DNA from: Capitella teleta
Lineage: Eukaryota; Annelida; Polychaeta; Capitellidae
Assembly (NCBI GenBank): GCA_000328365.1
Contig: KB295285.1
Coordinates: 108,795 to 172,794, forward strand
Direction of reading: 5' to 3'
DNA length: 64,000 nt
The notes under the pieces were generated by a model that was not told where the DNA came from, ran no database searches, and saw nothing but the letters and a program-made list of their open reading frames with translations. A program made the translations under genes and the position numbers. Shown here in pieces: positions 10,391 to 22,500 of the stretch; within the stretch, counting starts at the first letter, position 1; each line of letters begins with the position of its first letter.

Positions 10391-13300
10391 ATGTCCATCA
10401 TGTTCCGAAATTTCCAGTGTCGCAACTGTGATTTGTTCTTTATTTTGTTTTCTGTCGGAGCATTTATTTACGTTTTAACTTTCTTGGAATACCAAAGAAA
10501 AGATGCACTCATTAGAAAACTCAGTGACGAGATTCCGGAGCTGCCTGGCCTGCCAGACGAGGACTACAGCGATTATCAGGAGCTGCCTGTCATCTCAGAA
10601 AAAATGACCTCATACAAGTCAAAGAAGCTGACCAGTGGTCTTGGGCGTCGCCTCGGTCAATACCCAACCCCACAACAGCTATTCAATCATTCAGCCGCTC
10701 CAGAGTTTGATAAACATATGGACGCTTTTGATCTACCGAAGGTAAGTCGCTATGGTAACTGCATCATCCACTGGATCTTGTCGTCAATTTGCGCAATTGA
10801 TGCCGTTTGGACAGTCTGGCCAATCATCAAAGTGGTCCAAAATGTGATTCAATTACTGAGCCGAAGTTCGAATCTCTTGCATTTGATAAAATATCGACCA
10901 TGATGAGCATATATCTGGTTATCATTATGATTAACACTTTTCAAAATAGTAATTTCTGGTGAAACGTTAAAAACATGAAAGTGATCAACCCTTGAAATGC
11001 CTTTCATTTGAAATGGACAAATGACAATCATTTCTCCATTTCCGTGGTGTTAGATAAAACTGAAATACATTCAACCCCTTGTATAATGCTATATTATTAT
11101 TATTTATATAATGGTTGCATAATACCCTGTGCTGAATGTATTTTATAAATTTTATATCGTAGAAATTATTGTTTAACGTTAATTAAGTAACACCATCAAA
11201 ATAGCTTTGCGTTTTGATACCGTATTTGTTAACTTATACGAAACAAAGGTTGCTTCCTTTCAACTTTCCACACTCTTCCTACTCACGATCTTTTCCGTGT
11301 ATAAACTGTACATACCTGTGCCAATCACTTTACCTACTTCCGCTTCCCTCGACCTCTAAGTCAAACCAGTGAACACCAAAGCCACAATCGGTCGCCAATT
11401 CCGTTTTCACTGATCCTCCCTTCAAGATCGATGCTCGAGTCGAAGAAATACCAAAGAAACCTCAGATACCGAATGATCGCCTGTTCGAGGTTTACACGAG
11501 GTCAGAACGAGATTCAAAACATCAGCGGGGATCCTGTATTTGAGGAGGATTTAGATTATTTCAACCACGAGCTGAACGTTGAGATATAGTTGTGGAAACC
11601 TCAACATATGTTCTACCGGAAGAGACACTCCGTTTATAATAAAAATATTCAGAAATAAAGAGCATGGTAACTATGGTAACGGACTGCTCTGTTTATTCAT
11701 GCAGTCAAATTCTACCGAGAATAATTACTTCAAATAATATGTGAACGTCGGACTGCATTATAAGAGAGTTCCCTTGCAGATCTTCTCGTTGATATAAAAT
11801 ATGGCGGGTTTCGCCGAAGAACTACTGGCGATCCGTGGGGGTCAAAAACCGTGATAATCGGCCATTGTTTCGGACTTTTTTCTATAATGCCTCTAGGGTG
11901 CTGTTGGAAAATATCTTATTTGAGTCACTTAGGATGTTAATTCATGCCTAATACTCCGGGATATGGTGCATGGATGATTTATGAAGGCTCTTAGGCCCAA
12001 AACCTGAAAACCGCTTATAATCACCCCACATGGTGTTTTTCGCTCATAGCTCGCTTTCGCAATTTGCGACTTGTGACCAGTTTTGCAGTGGACGCTCATA
12101 TATGTGTTTTGCAAATTAAAAAATAAAGCACATTCAGAAAAAATTGTATTATAGTATCTCAATAGTATTTATGAAATTTGGAGAATGACCCATTAATATT
12201 TTAGCGGCCTTGATGACTACTCCCATTGAAAAACATCGCTGTCTCATCTGGTAGCATATGCGCTACTCTCAATATTTTTGCTTGCTCTGCTCATTCGCGT
12301 CTTGGTCTATTGCTTAATCTGTCTCTTTGATGCTTTGCAAACAACAACACATAATCTAAGATACAATGGAATCTATAATAGGTCAGGAGATGGTGCATAA
12401 TACAAGAGAACGGTGGCGGGGGTGGAGAAAATCATACACGATTCAAATACACAGCTGCGAAACCTTGTTCATGCTTTTGTAATGCTAATATTTGAGACTG
12501 TTAATTATACTAATACAACAGCCATGCCTGTGAGATCAGACACCGGTATTGATTCTGTTTCATTATTTTGTGTTGTTGCAATATCACAATCAGAACACGA
12601 TGTTATCATGTAAACTTCTAAGGTCTCGTTTGTTATGGTACATAACGATGCTTTCCCTGTAGGACCCAATCGAATTTCTCCCAAACTACAAGAATCCCTG
12701 TTGGTTCGAGGAAGCTCGACCGGAGGATGCATACAAAGCAAACTTCTACTCGGTCGCCGGGAAGGATAAACACGCCGTGAGATTCCAAGAGGCTTACAGT
12801 CGCATGAAGACCATCCTGGATTTGCGGAAAAACAAGGCAGGGATGTCGTGGAGGATCCGATGCCTTCCCTACTTCTACATCGCTGGCTTCTCCCGCAGTG
12901 GAAGCACAGACATCATGAACGCCCTCTTGCAGCACCCTCATATTCTACCCGGATTCAAAAAAGAGGTCATCTACTGGAACAGAGTTCGTCTCTTCAATGG
13001 ATTCAGATCAAAGGGATCCCTGAGTACGAGGCTCTATTGTATTGTGTACTTTTTGTGTTACTTTCTAAGTAGATACTCCACACAACAGCAAATACAGTCC
13101 AAACAGGGAAGTCAGTATGACACCCGCAGAAGCGGAAGAGCTGTCCAAGATTCCGCGGAAACTCAATCACTACCTCGAGTCGTTCGACTTCCAGTCCGAA
13201 ATTATCCGCACGCGTGTTGAACACCAAAGCAAAGGGTACCACCAGATGGTCTTTGGTGGGCAACGGAATTAACCATGTATCTACCTAACAATCGATAGTT

Positions 13301-15536
13301 TTCAGGAGATGCAACACCAAGCTACATGTGGGACTTCGATGTGTGGCGGGAACTGGACGTCCAGAAGGATTTGAAGGAGCCCCTCTACGTTGTTGCCGAT
13401 TATATTGCGTCACTGACACCGGATGCCAAGATTGTCGTAACCATGCGGAACCCAGTCGACCGGTGAGTAGCTCCTTCCGTGAGGTCTCTTAGTCGGATAA
13501 ACACGGGTCCAGTCTGTCCTTTGGTAGCATATTGTACGCGTGAAAAGTGCAATATTATTTGCGCAAAATGAAGTTCGATTTATTCAGGATATTCTCCGAT
13601 TTCCGAGCGTTCGACTTCTACCCGATGAAAACTTCAGAGGAATTTCACCGAGTGACCGTGCAGAGTATTAACGAATTCCAATCATGTTTGAAGAAACAGA
13701 GCCTGCGCTCCTGCTTGTATCTCTCCCATGGTGTGGATAACGTGAGCAACTATTTCACGTTGCTTTTTATTCAGTTAACGTTTTTTTTTTCCAGCTTCGT
13801 TTGCGCATTGGAATTTACTACATCTATCTGCAAGATTGGTTTGAGGTGTTTCCAAAGAATCAAATGTTTACGATGATATTTGAAGATTACGCCGCAAATA
13901 CCGGAGATTACCTGCAGAAGATGTTGGACTTCCTCGAACTGCGTAAGTATTAGAGAGGTATAAGATATTTTTGCGCCACCTCGTCGGGAGTGGCAGGGGC
14001 TAGGAAGATGTATTCTGGTAGAAACATATGGTATGTTTTTTGGTGATTGAGGTGGAATGTTTATAGATCGCTCACCATACCAACCATGCATATCGTTTTC
14101 GAATGAGTATTGTAGCTCTTTCATAGATTGGTTTCTAGAGTTTACGACTATACATGTACACTAGATATGCCACGCCCAGACATAGGCATGGACATGCATA
14201 TGCCATACATGCCTGAGGCAGAGGTAAATTTATTGGCCCTGGGTGTCATGTCAATTGTGTCAATTGTTGACAGCCCGATGACACCAAAATTGACGAATAA
14301 CTAGCCCGGTGATCACCATAAAAGCGTGCAACATAAGCACATCCTGTTAAGATCACATGACTTTAATGAACACTTACATGATGTTTAAGTCTAGTATGGC
14401 TCTATAAGCTATGGCAATGTATTATACTTTTGGGACAGAGAATGCACGAACATGCATCCATCGCTGATGGCTGACAAGTACCAAATGACCCCTACTATTG
14501 CAAACAGTCCATTCACACCAAAGATACAAAGTTTACACCGATAAACTGATACCATTAACAGAAGTCCTTCCAAATATACATGTAGATCCATACTTTACAT
14601 GCTAAACTGAAGGCTTTCACTCATCCACAAACCCAGCATATAAATACACACATTTCCAATCCAACTAGCAGACACAGAGTAGACACAGTCCAGTCAACCA
14701 CAACAACCAGTCTCCAAAACTACACCAACAGACCCCGAGATCCTCCTGCGATCAGTGATCATTATAATTGGCTGTCAAGTGTCATTAAAGTCTATACGTT
14801 GCAAACAGACGTCGCCCTTGTTGTTCCGGATCACCTTCGAGTATCTTCAGCTGTGTCCGAATATAAATGTAGAAGAGGAGTCGCTACACATCCTAGCAAT
14901 TTTGCCCTCGCCTGCTTCATGTTCACGCTTTATAAAGTAAGCATCTCCCTCTTAAGTTTTCCAAAAATAAACCATTGCCACACACCAACCCATATAACAT
15001 GCGGAATTACGTTTTGTGTGCCCCATATGTGACTCACCCGTGCCTTTGTCCTCTCGACCGTTTGCCTTCCTCTTCGGACTGAACAGTCTGAACATCATTC
15101 CATCTACATTTCATTTTCTTCCAGTCGTATGTTTTAAGTCATCCCTTCATGATTCATGATGTTACATGCCACTCGTACACATTTATGATCTGCCAAGATG
15201 ACCTCAAATAAAGTATTATATTGAAGAAGAAAAAAAAATAATTAAAAAAATAATAATAAATAAATAAAAAATACCCGCACCGTCCTGCCCATGCTTACAA
15301 ATCATTCCAAAGTGACAAATAACTAAGAATTTCTAATGCCTAATTCTGGTCATTTGTGCTTCTGTCTTTCAGCCCGGTTTGGGAAGGAGGACCTAGAGAG
15401 AGTTGTTCGTCGACCAGCGAAGAATGCGGCCAACACGACAATTGAGATGAACCCAAAAACACGTTCTCTGCTGGAAGAATTCTATCGACCTTATAATGAG
15501 AAGTTATCGCAGCTGTTAGAAAGAAAGCTCTGGTGA
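10391..15536 (+). CDS. CHST15/GalNAc4S-6ST-like carbohydrate sulfotransferase, 7 exons
   Basis: Exons 10391-10741, 12663-13023, 13070-13255, 13306-13462, 13588-13741, 13795-13942 and 15373-15536 keep frame throughout and give 506 residues. It is a type II Golgi membrane protein: residues 14-33 are the membrane anchor, followed by a stem. The 5'-PAPS site is at about 188-200 (FYIAGFSRSGSTDI, where vertebrate CHST15 has PKCGTTDL). The 3'-phosphate site is at about 347-357 (RNPVDRIFSDF), and LPNYKNPCWFEE, GDATPSYMWD and FYRPYNEKL match CHST15 along its length. The family moves sulfate from PAPS to GalNAc 4-sulfate in chondroitin; exact substrate specificity is not readable here. The usual lysine of the PAPS loop is arginine. 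Intron 2 is only 46 bp. A broken copy lies downstream at 17.3-18.5 kb. Confidence 0.9.
11398..11589 (+). pseudogene. Decayed duplicate of sulfotransferase exon 1
   Basis: Inside intron 1 of the sulfotransferase, two adjacent frames resemble its stem-encoding first exon. One reads VEEIPKKPQIPNDRLFEVY, like DEIPELPGLPDEDYSDY. The next reads NISGDPVFEEDLDYFNHELN, like NHSAAPEFDKHMDAFDLPK and like NVSVDPRFEHDLDSFSLSD of the broken downstream copy. A frameshift separates the two parts, and the site where the donor should be is a poor match (GTTGAG). It is most simply the remains of a third tandem copy, or a dead alternative first exon. Confidence 0.5.
14640..15275 (+). other. Possible retroposed insertion ending in AATAAA and an A-rich tail
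   Basis: Within the last, unusually long (1.4 kb) sulfotransferase intron lies a TATAAATA-like box near 14640. Further on, AATAAAGTATTATATTG is followed at about 15228-15270 by an A-rich tract. Such an arrangement is typical of an inserted copy of a polyadenylated transcript. Short frames between them (for example 14755-14940) have no recognisable product, so the source is unknown. Confidence 0.3.
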
Positions 15537-17340
15537 ATGCACAAAATTTAGTATGTTTAGGTTTCATTATTTAATAACTCCGAATACAGATTATGCTTGT
15601 CATTGCGTTTAAGATGGTTGGTGCATTGAAAACCAATTGCTACGCTAACTTTAGAAACCATGTTACATACGCAAGTTACACACGCAAATATATTGGCCTA
15701 ATATCTCGTTAACATAGAAAGATTATTAATTCTCAGAACTAGTCAGTCATGTAATTCAATTTCGATTTTTATTTTGATTAGCGAAAGACAAAATCTGACA
15801 TTGAAATATTTGATCGAATTATTGAGAAAGCAAATGAGGCCGAGGTATAGGCCCCGGTTTATTGTCCTCGCTAGGTGATCAATTATATAATTTATAATTT
15901 TAAAAAGCTTGAAATTACACAAGGCTGCGTAATATATGGCGCGTTATTTTTCCAGCTAAAAATAATTAAAATTCATTAGTCCTGCACACTTTGTCCTGCA
16001 AACAGTTCATGATATTCTCATGATGGATCTGACCAAATAATTCTGGTTATTGAATTATCACAGTAATTATTCATATCGTATGATTCTATATACAAGTATG
16101 ATTGATTTATAAATGCAATCGTAATCATAAATATACACTTATTAAATCATGGTGAACTAGTTTCTCATATTCCGCATGAATGCATGGGCGGTCAAACAAA
16201 TTTCCGAGTAAAATGCATGGATATTATTAGTATCACAAACTGTGTGAAACCATGTTTTCGTCTTGCCCACAACACAAATCTACTCAAGCGAGATTAATAA
16301 ATTGGAATTAACATGCGGCTTCTAAGTTGAATTATCACAATGCACTTGTGTGTACCGAAGTGTTCTAATTTATATGTTAGGCAAATATCTTTTCGAACGA
16401 CCCTTGTGTGCCGACTTCATCCTCATTTCATTTTGAGAAATTCAACATCCCATCAACTTGCCATATACAAATAACAATGCCTGATACCTATGTCGTGTAC
16501 TTCTGCTAATTAAGGCCGTCAAAGCCATGAAAATCCGTAAAACGGACCAATATAACTCAACAACAGATTGCAAAAAGTCAAGTCCATAGCGCTTACCAAC
16601 ACCTCTGTAACAACAGCAGCCAAAAGCAGTGTGAGTGCCCCCCCCCCACCCCCTGTAATAAGTCCAAGCATGCCGCCCCTTGGGCGGTCCATCATGCATG
16701 TGAACTCGACACGCAGCTGAAATACATTACGTAATCCCCACCTGTTTACCTATTCAACACCACATAGAAGCCCAATGTCATTTTTAATTATCATATTTTA
16801 ATTACCTCATTTACACTCTGCCTCAGTGTGAGTCTGTTTTTACGTATATCATAATATTCTGTCGTCTGGTCAATCAATCGACGGGATTAATTTTTGTGCC
16901 ATTGGACTGTATTATATCACGGTGATTTTTAAATAATTGTCGTTTTACTCAATAAACATACTTATCAATATCTAACAGTATTTGTCCATTTCTTCCCAAT
17001 TTCATTTCCCACTTTACCTCGCCTTATCTTTCCATTTACTTATTTCTGACTGTCTTTTCCATTTCTTCTTTTTAGTGTCCTATCTATTTATATGTCTTTT
17101 TGATTTGGTTACATTCAACAGAAGAGAAAGCTAAATAAAAAATTGAAAATATGAATTTGTTTTCTTCATTTTGATCTGGCCAGTACACCGAATGGTACAC
17201 CCAACAACACACTAAACAGCACACTGAACCGCTCACTGACCACCACACTGACCATCACAGCTAACAAGTAACACCCGAAGCTTAAGAAGAAAATCAGCAG
17301 CACAAGCGGTCAGTGTTAAATGGCACACTGAAGACGCTGC
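15537..17340. other. Spacer between the sulfotransferase gene and its broken copy
   Basis: AT-rich with no supported gene. A C-rich tract is visible near 16640-16655. Short repeated CACACTGA-type phrases occur at 17185-17250. Confidence 0.5.
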
Positions 17341-17345
17341 CCTCG

Positions 17346-18549
17346 AAGATGCTCACCAGCAGACTTCAGGAGCATGACGACCTTGGAGAAATCCCAGCTG
17401 CTCAGGTTTTCTAGAACGTCTCCGTGGACCCTCGATTTGAGCATGACCTTGATTCGTTTTCTCTGTCTGACGTGAGTGCAATTAGGTGACATTTATGCCT
17501 TCTCAGCATGCCATGAGATAAGATATTTAAAATAATCTGTGGTCTCCATATGCCACCCAGATCCAAATTCAGTTAATAATGTCCACTACTATAATGAATA
17601 ATTACATTACTTTTTCCACAGAATCCCATCAAGTTTCTGTACAACTACCGTAGCCCATGTTGGTACGAGGAGGTGCGCACAGAAGATGCGTACAAACACA
17701 ACTTTTACGCCTTTGGGGTCAAAGGTACCAAGAGGCATTTGGCAAACTGAAAGAACTCCTGTGGCTCAGGAAGTCCGCCTCGAGCGGCCTATCGTGGAGG
17801 CTGAGGTGTCTGTCATACTTCTACATCGCTGGGTTCTTGAGATACGGCAGCACGGATTTCATGAGCGCTATCCTCACCCACCCAGTCGCGCTTCCCTCAT
17901 TCCGAAAAGAGGTCATCTGCTGGAACAGGGTTCGCCTCTTCGCTGGGTTAGGGAACAACCCTCAGATTGGTAAGTTATCGCTTGGACTGAGGTTGCTATA
18001 GAAGGTTGTGTGTTCAGGCAAAGCAATGAAGCACACGGCACATACAGTGCAGTTGAATCCAGCGACAGAGGCTGCTCTGGCAAAGATCCCGCGCACTTTG
18101 AACGACTATCTCGAGTCCTTCGATTACCTGGCGGAGATCATCCGCACGCGCGTTGGCAACAAGGACATATTTCACCCCGCTATACTCGGTATTCATCACA
18201 CGACTTAGAAGTATCGAGCATGGCTGTTGTTCTATCCGTTGGATTTAATTTGAGGTCTGATGACTTTTCAGCTGCACCTGCGAGTTGGAATATGCCACAT
18301 CTTCATAAAGGACTGGTTGGAGATATTTCCCCGAAAACAGATATTCGTGACGTCATTAGATGAATACACTTCCACGAAGAAAGACTGATCTCATCTCGTT
18401 CTTGAATATACGTACGAGTTTTACGTTTATCGTATTCTATGTTTATCTTATCACATCTTATCTTAGTGGCCTTTCCGTCGGAGATTTACAAGTTCTTGTT
18501 CAGAGGTCACCACACAAGAATTCTGATGATCAACATGAAACCGTGTAAG
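17346..18549 (+). pseudogene. Broken second copy of the CHST15-like sulfotransferase
   Basis: Segments match exons of the intact gene at 10.4-15.5 kb: exon 1 (17346-17471), exon 2 (17622-17969), exon 3 (18018-18188), exon 6 (from 18272, LHLRVGICHIFIKDWLEIFP) and a faint exon 7 (from 18477). Splice sites of exons 1-3 are still recognisable and in the same phases. Exon 1 has an in-frame TAG, exon 2 carries a small deletion that shifts frame between the PCWYEE and RYQEAF parts, and exons 4 and 5, which encode GDATPSYMW and the 3'-phosphate-binding region, are missing altogether. The PAPS loop (GFLRYGSTDF) has also drifted. It cannot encode an active enzyme. Adjacent placement and the same strand indicate tandem duplication followed by decay. 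Confidence 0.8.
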
Positions 18550-18842
18550 GAATCAATGCAGATGATGTCACCGACTGAGTAATTCATTTTAATTTTACAG
18601 GCTTACACTTATCAATAATGGCCAACGGAATATAACTACCATCAGGGCTAGTAACTCATTCAAATAACTCCCCTAAAGCAGGACCTCACATGTGTCTTGT
18701 TTGCGTCCACACAATAAGCCATTAAACTCTGAAGGCAGGATTTTTATACCAAATAATATATTGCGTATAGAAGAATAATGTAAAAAGACTAGAGCTAAAT
18801 TTTGTGTTGCTGTGAATAACGCTATCAAAGGCTTTGGTGAGA

Positions 18843-19530
18843 TCACAAGTGAGTATCAGCAATGGGAATTCTACGCTTGTCCAGGTACTCTGAGGGCGCA
18901 GGATTCTGGAAGTGAACCTCCTCCACTTCCCTGTCGACCGCGTAGTCACTGGGGGCGTAGTTGGAGTGCAGATGACTGGAGCCAGTCTTTAGCGCCAGAA
19001 TCAAATCGTCAAAGTCTCGCGAGTCATCGCTGACATGATGCTGCGGAAGGGAGGTGACGGAGGGCTCGTATGATGCATGGGGGTGGTGGTGAGCAGGGAT
19101 CACATAGACGTTGCTAGAGCCTCCTGTTGCTGGCCCGGAGGAAGGAGGGGCAAGCGAGCGTTTGACCCGGATGCCTCCTCGCTGTGGCTGTATACTGGCT
19201 CCCGTATACGTCTGGCTGGGAGACTCATCCCCAGGAGCCCAATGCTGAAGATGGTGTAAGTAAAGAGAAACAAGGTGTAACAACTCACCTCGTGGATGGC
19301 GTTCATGTGGCTGGGCATGCTGATCAGGGACGGAGGGGGTGGGGGTCTACGCAAGGGAGTGGCTGCAAGAGAAGGCTGCGCTGTGTACATAGGGCCTACT
19401 TCACTGCCGTCTGCGTGGCCGCTGGCTTCGTACGCGACGCTCTTCTCGGGCCTGAAGCAAGGCAGGCAAGGGTGCCGCAGTACAGCGTATGCCACGAATG
19501 CATACACGCCCTGAAACCACTATGGCCTGT
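18843..19530 (-). other. ADGRV1: ADGRV1 cytoplasmic tail exons
   Basis: The last exon spans 19244-18843, entered through an acceptor ending CATCTTCAG, and stops with TGA. It carries [12 protein letters not shown] and ends [10 protein letters not shown]; the final four residues DTHL form a class I PDZ-binding motif. The preceding exon ends at 19289 before a GTGAGT donor and contains a run of five prolines (RRPPPPPSL). Together they form the intracellular tail after helix 7 ([11 protein letters not shown]). Confidence 0.9.
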
Positions 19531-22500
19531 GGGATGAATATGGGAAGGATGATCAACTGACCAGCGCCACGTTGAAAATGCAGAACAGAACCATCATCCA
19601 GAGCTGACCATAGGCCATGTGGAGCCCCGCCCAGAGCCACGTGATCACAATGAAAGCCCAGAAGAGGAGCAGGGTTCGGATCTCTGTGGGAGCAGATGAG
19701 GATGCTGAGAGAACAAATGAATGCACCTACCGTTGATGTTGTACCTGCCCCTGTACACATCGTCGTACGCCTGCCACTGCGCTGTCACCTGGAATGCCTG
19801 GATGAAGGCGATTGCAGTGACCATGAGGAAGAGCAAGCAGGGCAGGATGACGCCACACAACGCGGCGAATGCGTTGTTCACAAAACAGCTGAGGCAAAGA
19901 GAATTGCATCACGAGCAAAAGGACAATTCTATGCTTACATGTCTTCATTCTGAGTGACATCGCTGTAGATGCGGTCTTCCGGGAGAAAACTCACGTAGCG
20001 GTAAATAACATACGTCACGATGTAGAACAGAGCCAGCAGGCACACCGGCAAGCCTATTGGGCTGGGTTCAGCACAGATCATGTGGGACATTTCACACTCA
20101 CCCCATCCGATGAAAAAATACAGAACGTATTTACGCTCCGTGTGTTCATCGTTGAGTACTAGCACTTTGTAAAAGTTGATGGCCTGTGACAGAAAAACGG
20201 ACAATCATAGAGTGGTGGCAAAGAGGAAGGAGATAAACAGGAACAGGAGGAAGAGTAGGAGAAGCGGGAGGACTGACCTGGGTCATCATCCAACTGAACT
20301 GCGTCAGGAAGAAGTAGTGAAAGATGAGGCCCATGACAGTGCAGCGGTAGTTGTTCTGATCGGCTTCAATGCTTAGCAGGTGATTCGGACTCAAATACAC
20401 GTCAATCACGTAGCAAATCTAAAACCCACAAAGAGTAAAGGTCAATCAAGTGCAAACATTTTCTCACCTCGGCTGCCAGGACGGCAAAGCACATGTGCAT
20501 GTGGAGACTGGCAGCAAACATGGTATGGTACGTCAAGCAGATGTGGTGGCAAACGATGGCCAACGCCAGTCCAATCTAACAAGAGCTGTCAACGTGAGAG
20601 AAAAGATGCTTCACAAAGGCTCACCATGCAAATGAAGCAACAGACGAAAAACCACAGGTCAAAACCGACTATTTCCGGCCGCACGATGTTCGACTCCACT
20701 GCATACAGACTCATGTGTTTGCATTCGCAGTCGACGTGGGTGTCGATGCTCAGAGCAAGATTGTTGGTCACGGTGCAGACGTCGTTGCCAGAAGTCCACG
20801 TCTCAACGTTTTCATCAAAATAACGACATCTGAGAAAGAGCATTCAGTATTTAAGCATTCATCTTCAACGAGATCTCACGATGCCCGCTTAGCAGCAGTC
20901 TTCTTGTTGGCGGTGTACACTCGATACTCGACAGGATTTTCAAGAAATCTGGACTCTTGATCTTGCAAACTTGCAGACAAAACCTGCACGACACAAGTTT
21001 AAAATGTTGAGCATGGCGTGCTTTTTTGGCACTCTGACTTTGTCATTGAGAAACACAGGAGTCGATTGTGAGGTGAACCACACAGCACTTGAATAAACCA
21101 CAATTGCCAGCGAATAGCACTGAAAAAGAAGAACTTGAATGTGCTTCAACGTTCCTGTTACAAGGACTCACGCGAGGGTTGTTGGAGCCACGGCCGTAGT
21201 CTCTGGCACTCAGCAAGTTTGAAGGCACCTTCAGATAGTCTTCTTGGCTGCACAAAATGCTCGTGATTCACCGTCAAAGATAACTAGCACAGCATACCTC
21301 ACTCCCCACTGGAAGTCATTGATTCCTTCAGGATAGTCTTTCAACACAACCAGCTCCAGGTATGGACAGTCTTGTGAGGTCGCTTTGTATGCCCTGGGGA
21401 AGAGGAGAATAATTAATTCGCATGGTTGCAGAAGTAGGGTTTCATACCCATTAGCACAATCTTCATGCTGCACCAAGCTGTAGGCGTAGTCCTCCACCAG
21501 TCGAGTCAGCTCCCACCTCCCTCGCACGGATCCTGAGCGCTCGCTCCGACTGGGATCCAGCAGTTGGCAGAGCACGTTCATCAAACCAGTGTGCACCCCA
21601 GAGGTCAATCTGGATATCAAGATATTCGTCTGGCGTAGGAGAGCAATATCAAACTCACGGTCTTTCTAGAGCAACTTGCAGAACTTTATTCACGCTAGAT
21701 TGTGTGACCTCGAGTTGTTGGTTGGTCAGAGGCCCCTGAATAGCCTTCAGCAACTCAGAGATGAGTCTGAAATAGATTTTCATGTAATGAATACAGCATA
21801 AGAGAATATCATGGAACACACTTCTCCAGTGAACTGTTTGTGATTTTGCTGACTTGAAGCTGCGGCCAAACATTCCAAACGCCGATGTCTACTTGGTCAA
21901 CAAGAGCCACACTGGAGACACTTTGACCAATACTGAAATTTCACCAATGACAGAGCACTGAATAACAGTACAAGCTGCTGTGTGACTGACTTGACATTGC
22001 CTGAGGCTTCTGTGACGATGACCCTGAACATCTTGGGCAGTGGGTTATCTGAGGCCGTGTTGGGGTCCATGCTGATCGCTATGGATTTCAATGTCTGCAT
22101 ATATAAGAAGAGCTATATATGAAAAGAGTGGGAGGATGAGGCACTCTACCTCTCCAGGTCTGAAGATGACCATGCCATCGGTGAAGACATAGTCTGCCCC
22201 TTCCAGAGCATGATACACCACCACACCAGCAATATCATCCGGACCTTCCTGCTCTTGTGTCATATACTTGACAATGGTCTCTTTGCCAGTGAAGCCAAGT
22301 CTCTCGATATTCAACACAACTCGGCTGGCAGAATGTTCCAAAAACACCATCCTGGCAAATGAAGCTAGCATCAGACAAGCGCAAAGATAGACAGCATTGG
22401 TACCTGGACGCTTGATCAAACTGTATGAGTCCATCCGGGTTATCGCTTTTTGCAATGGTTACGTTGGCGTATCTTCTCTGAGGGTCAATGCGAGCCCCGC

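Noticed and set aside
10811-10885. tRNA-like boxes (TGGCC...GTGG and GTTCGAATC)
   Set aside because: No acceptor stem or anticodon arm can be folded around them.
16442-16699. 85-codon minus-strand frame near the C-rich tract
   Set aside because: No motif, no splice sites, and partly built from low-complexity sequence.
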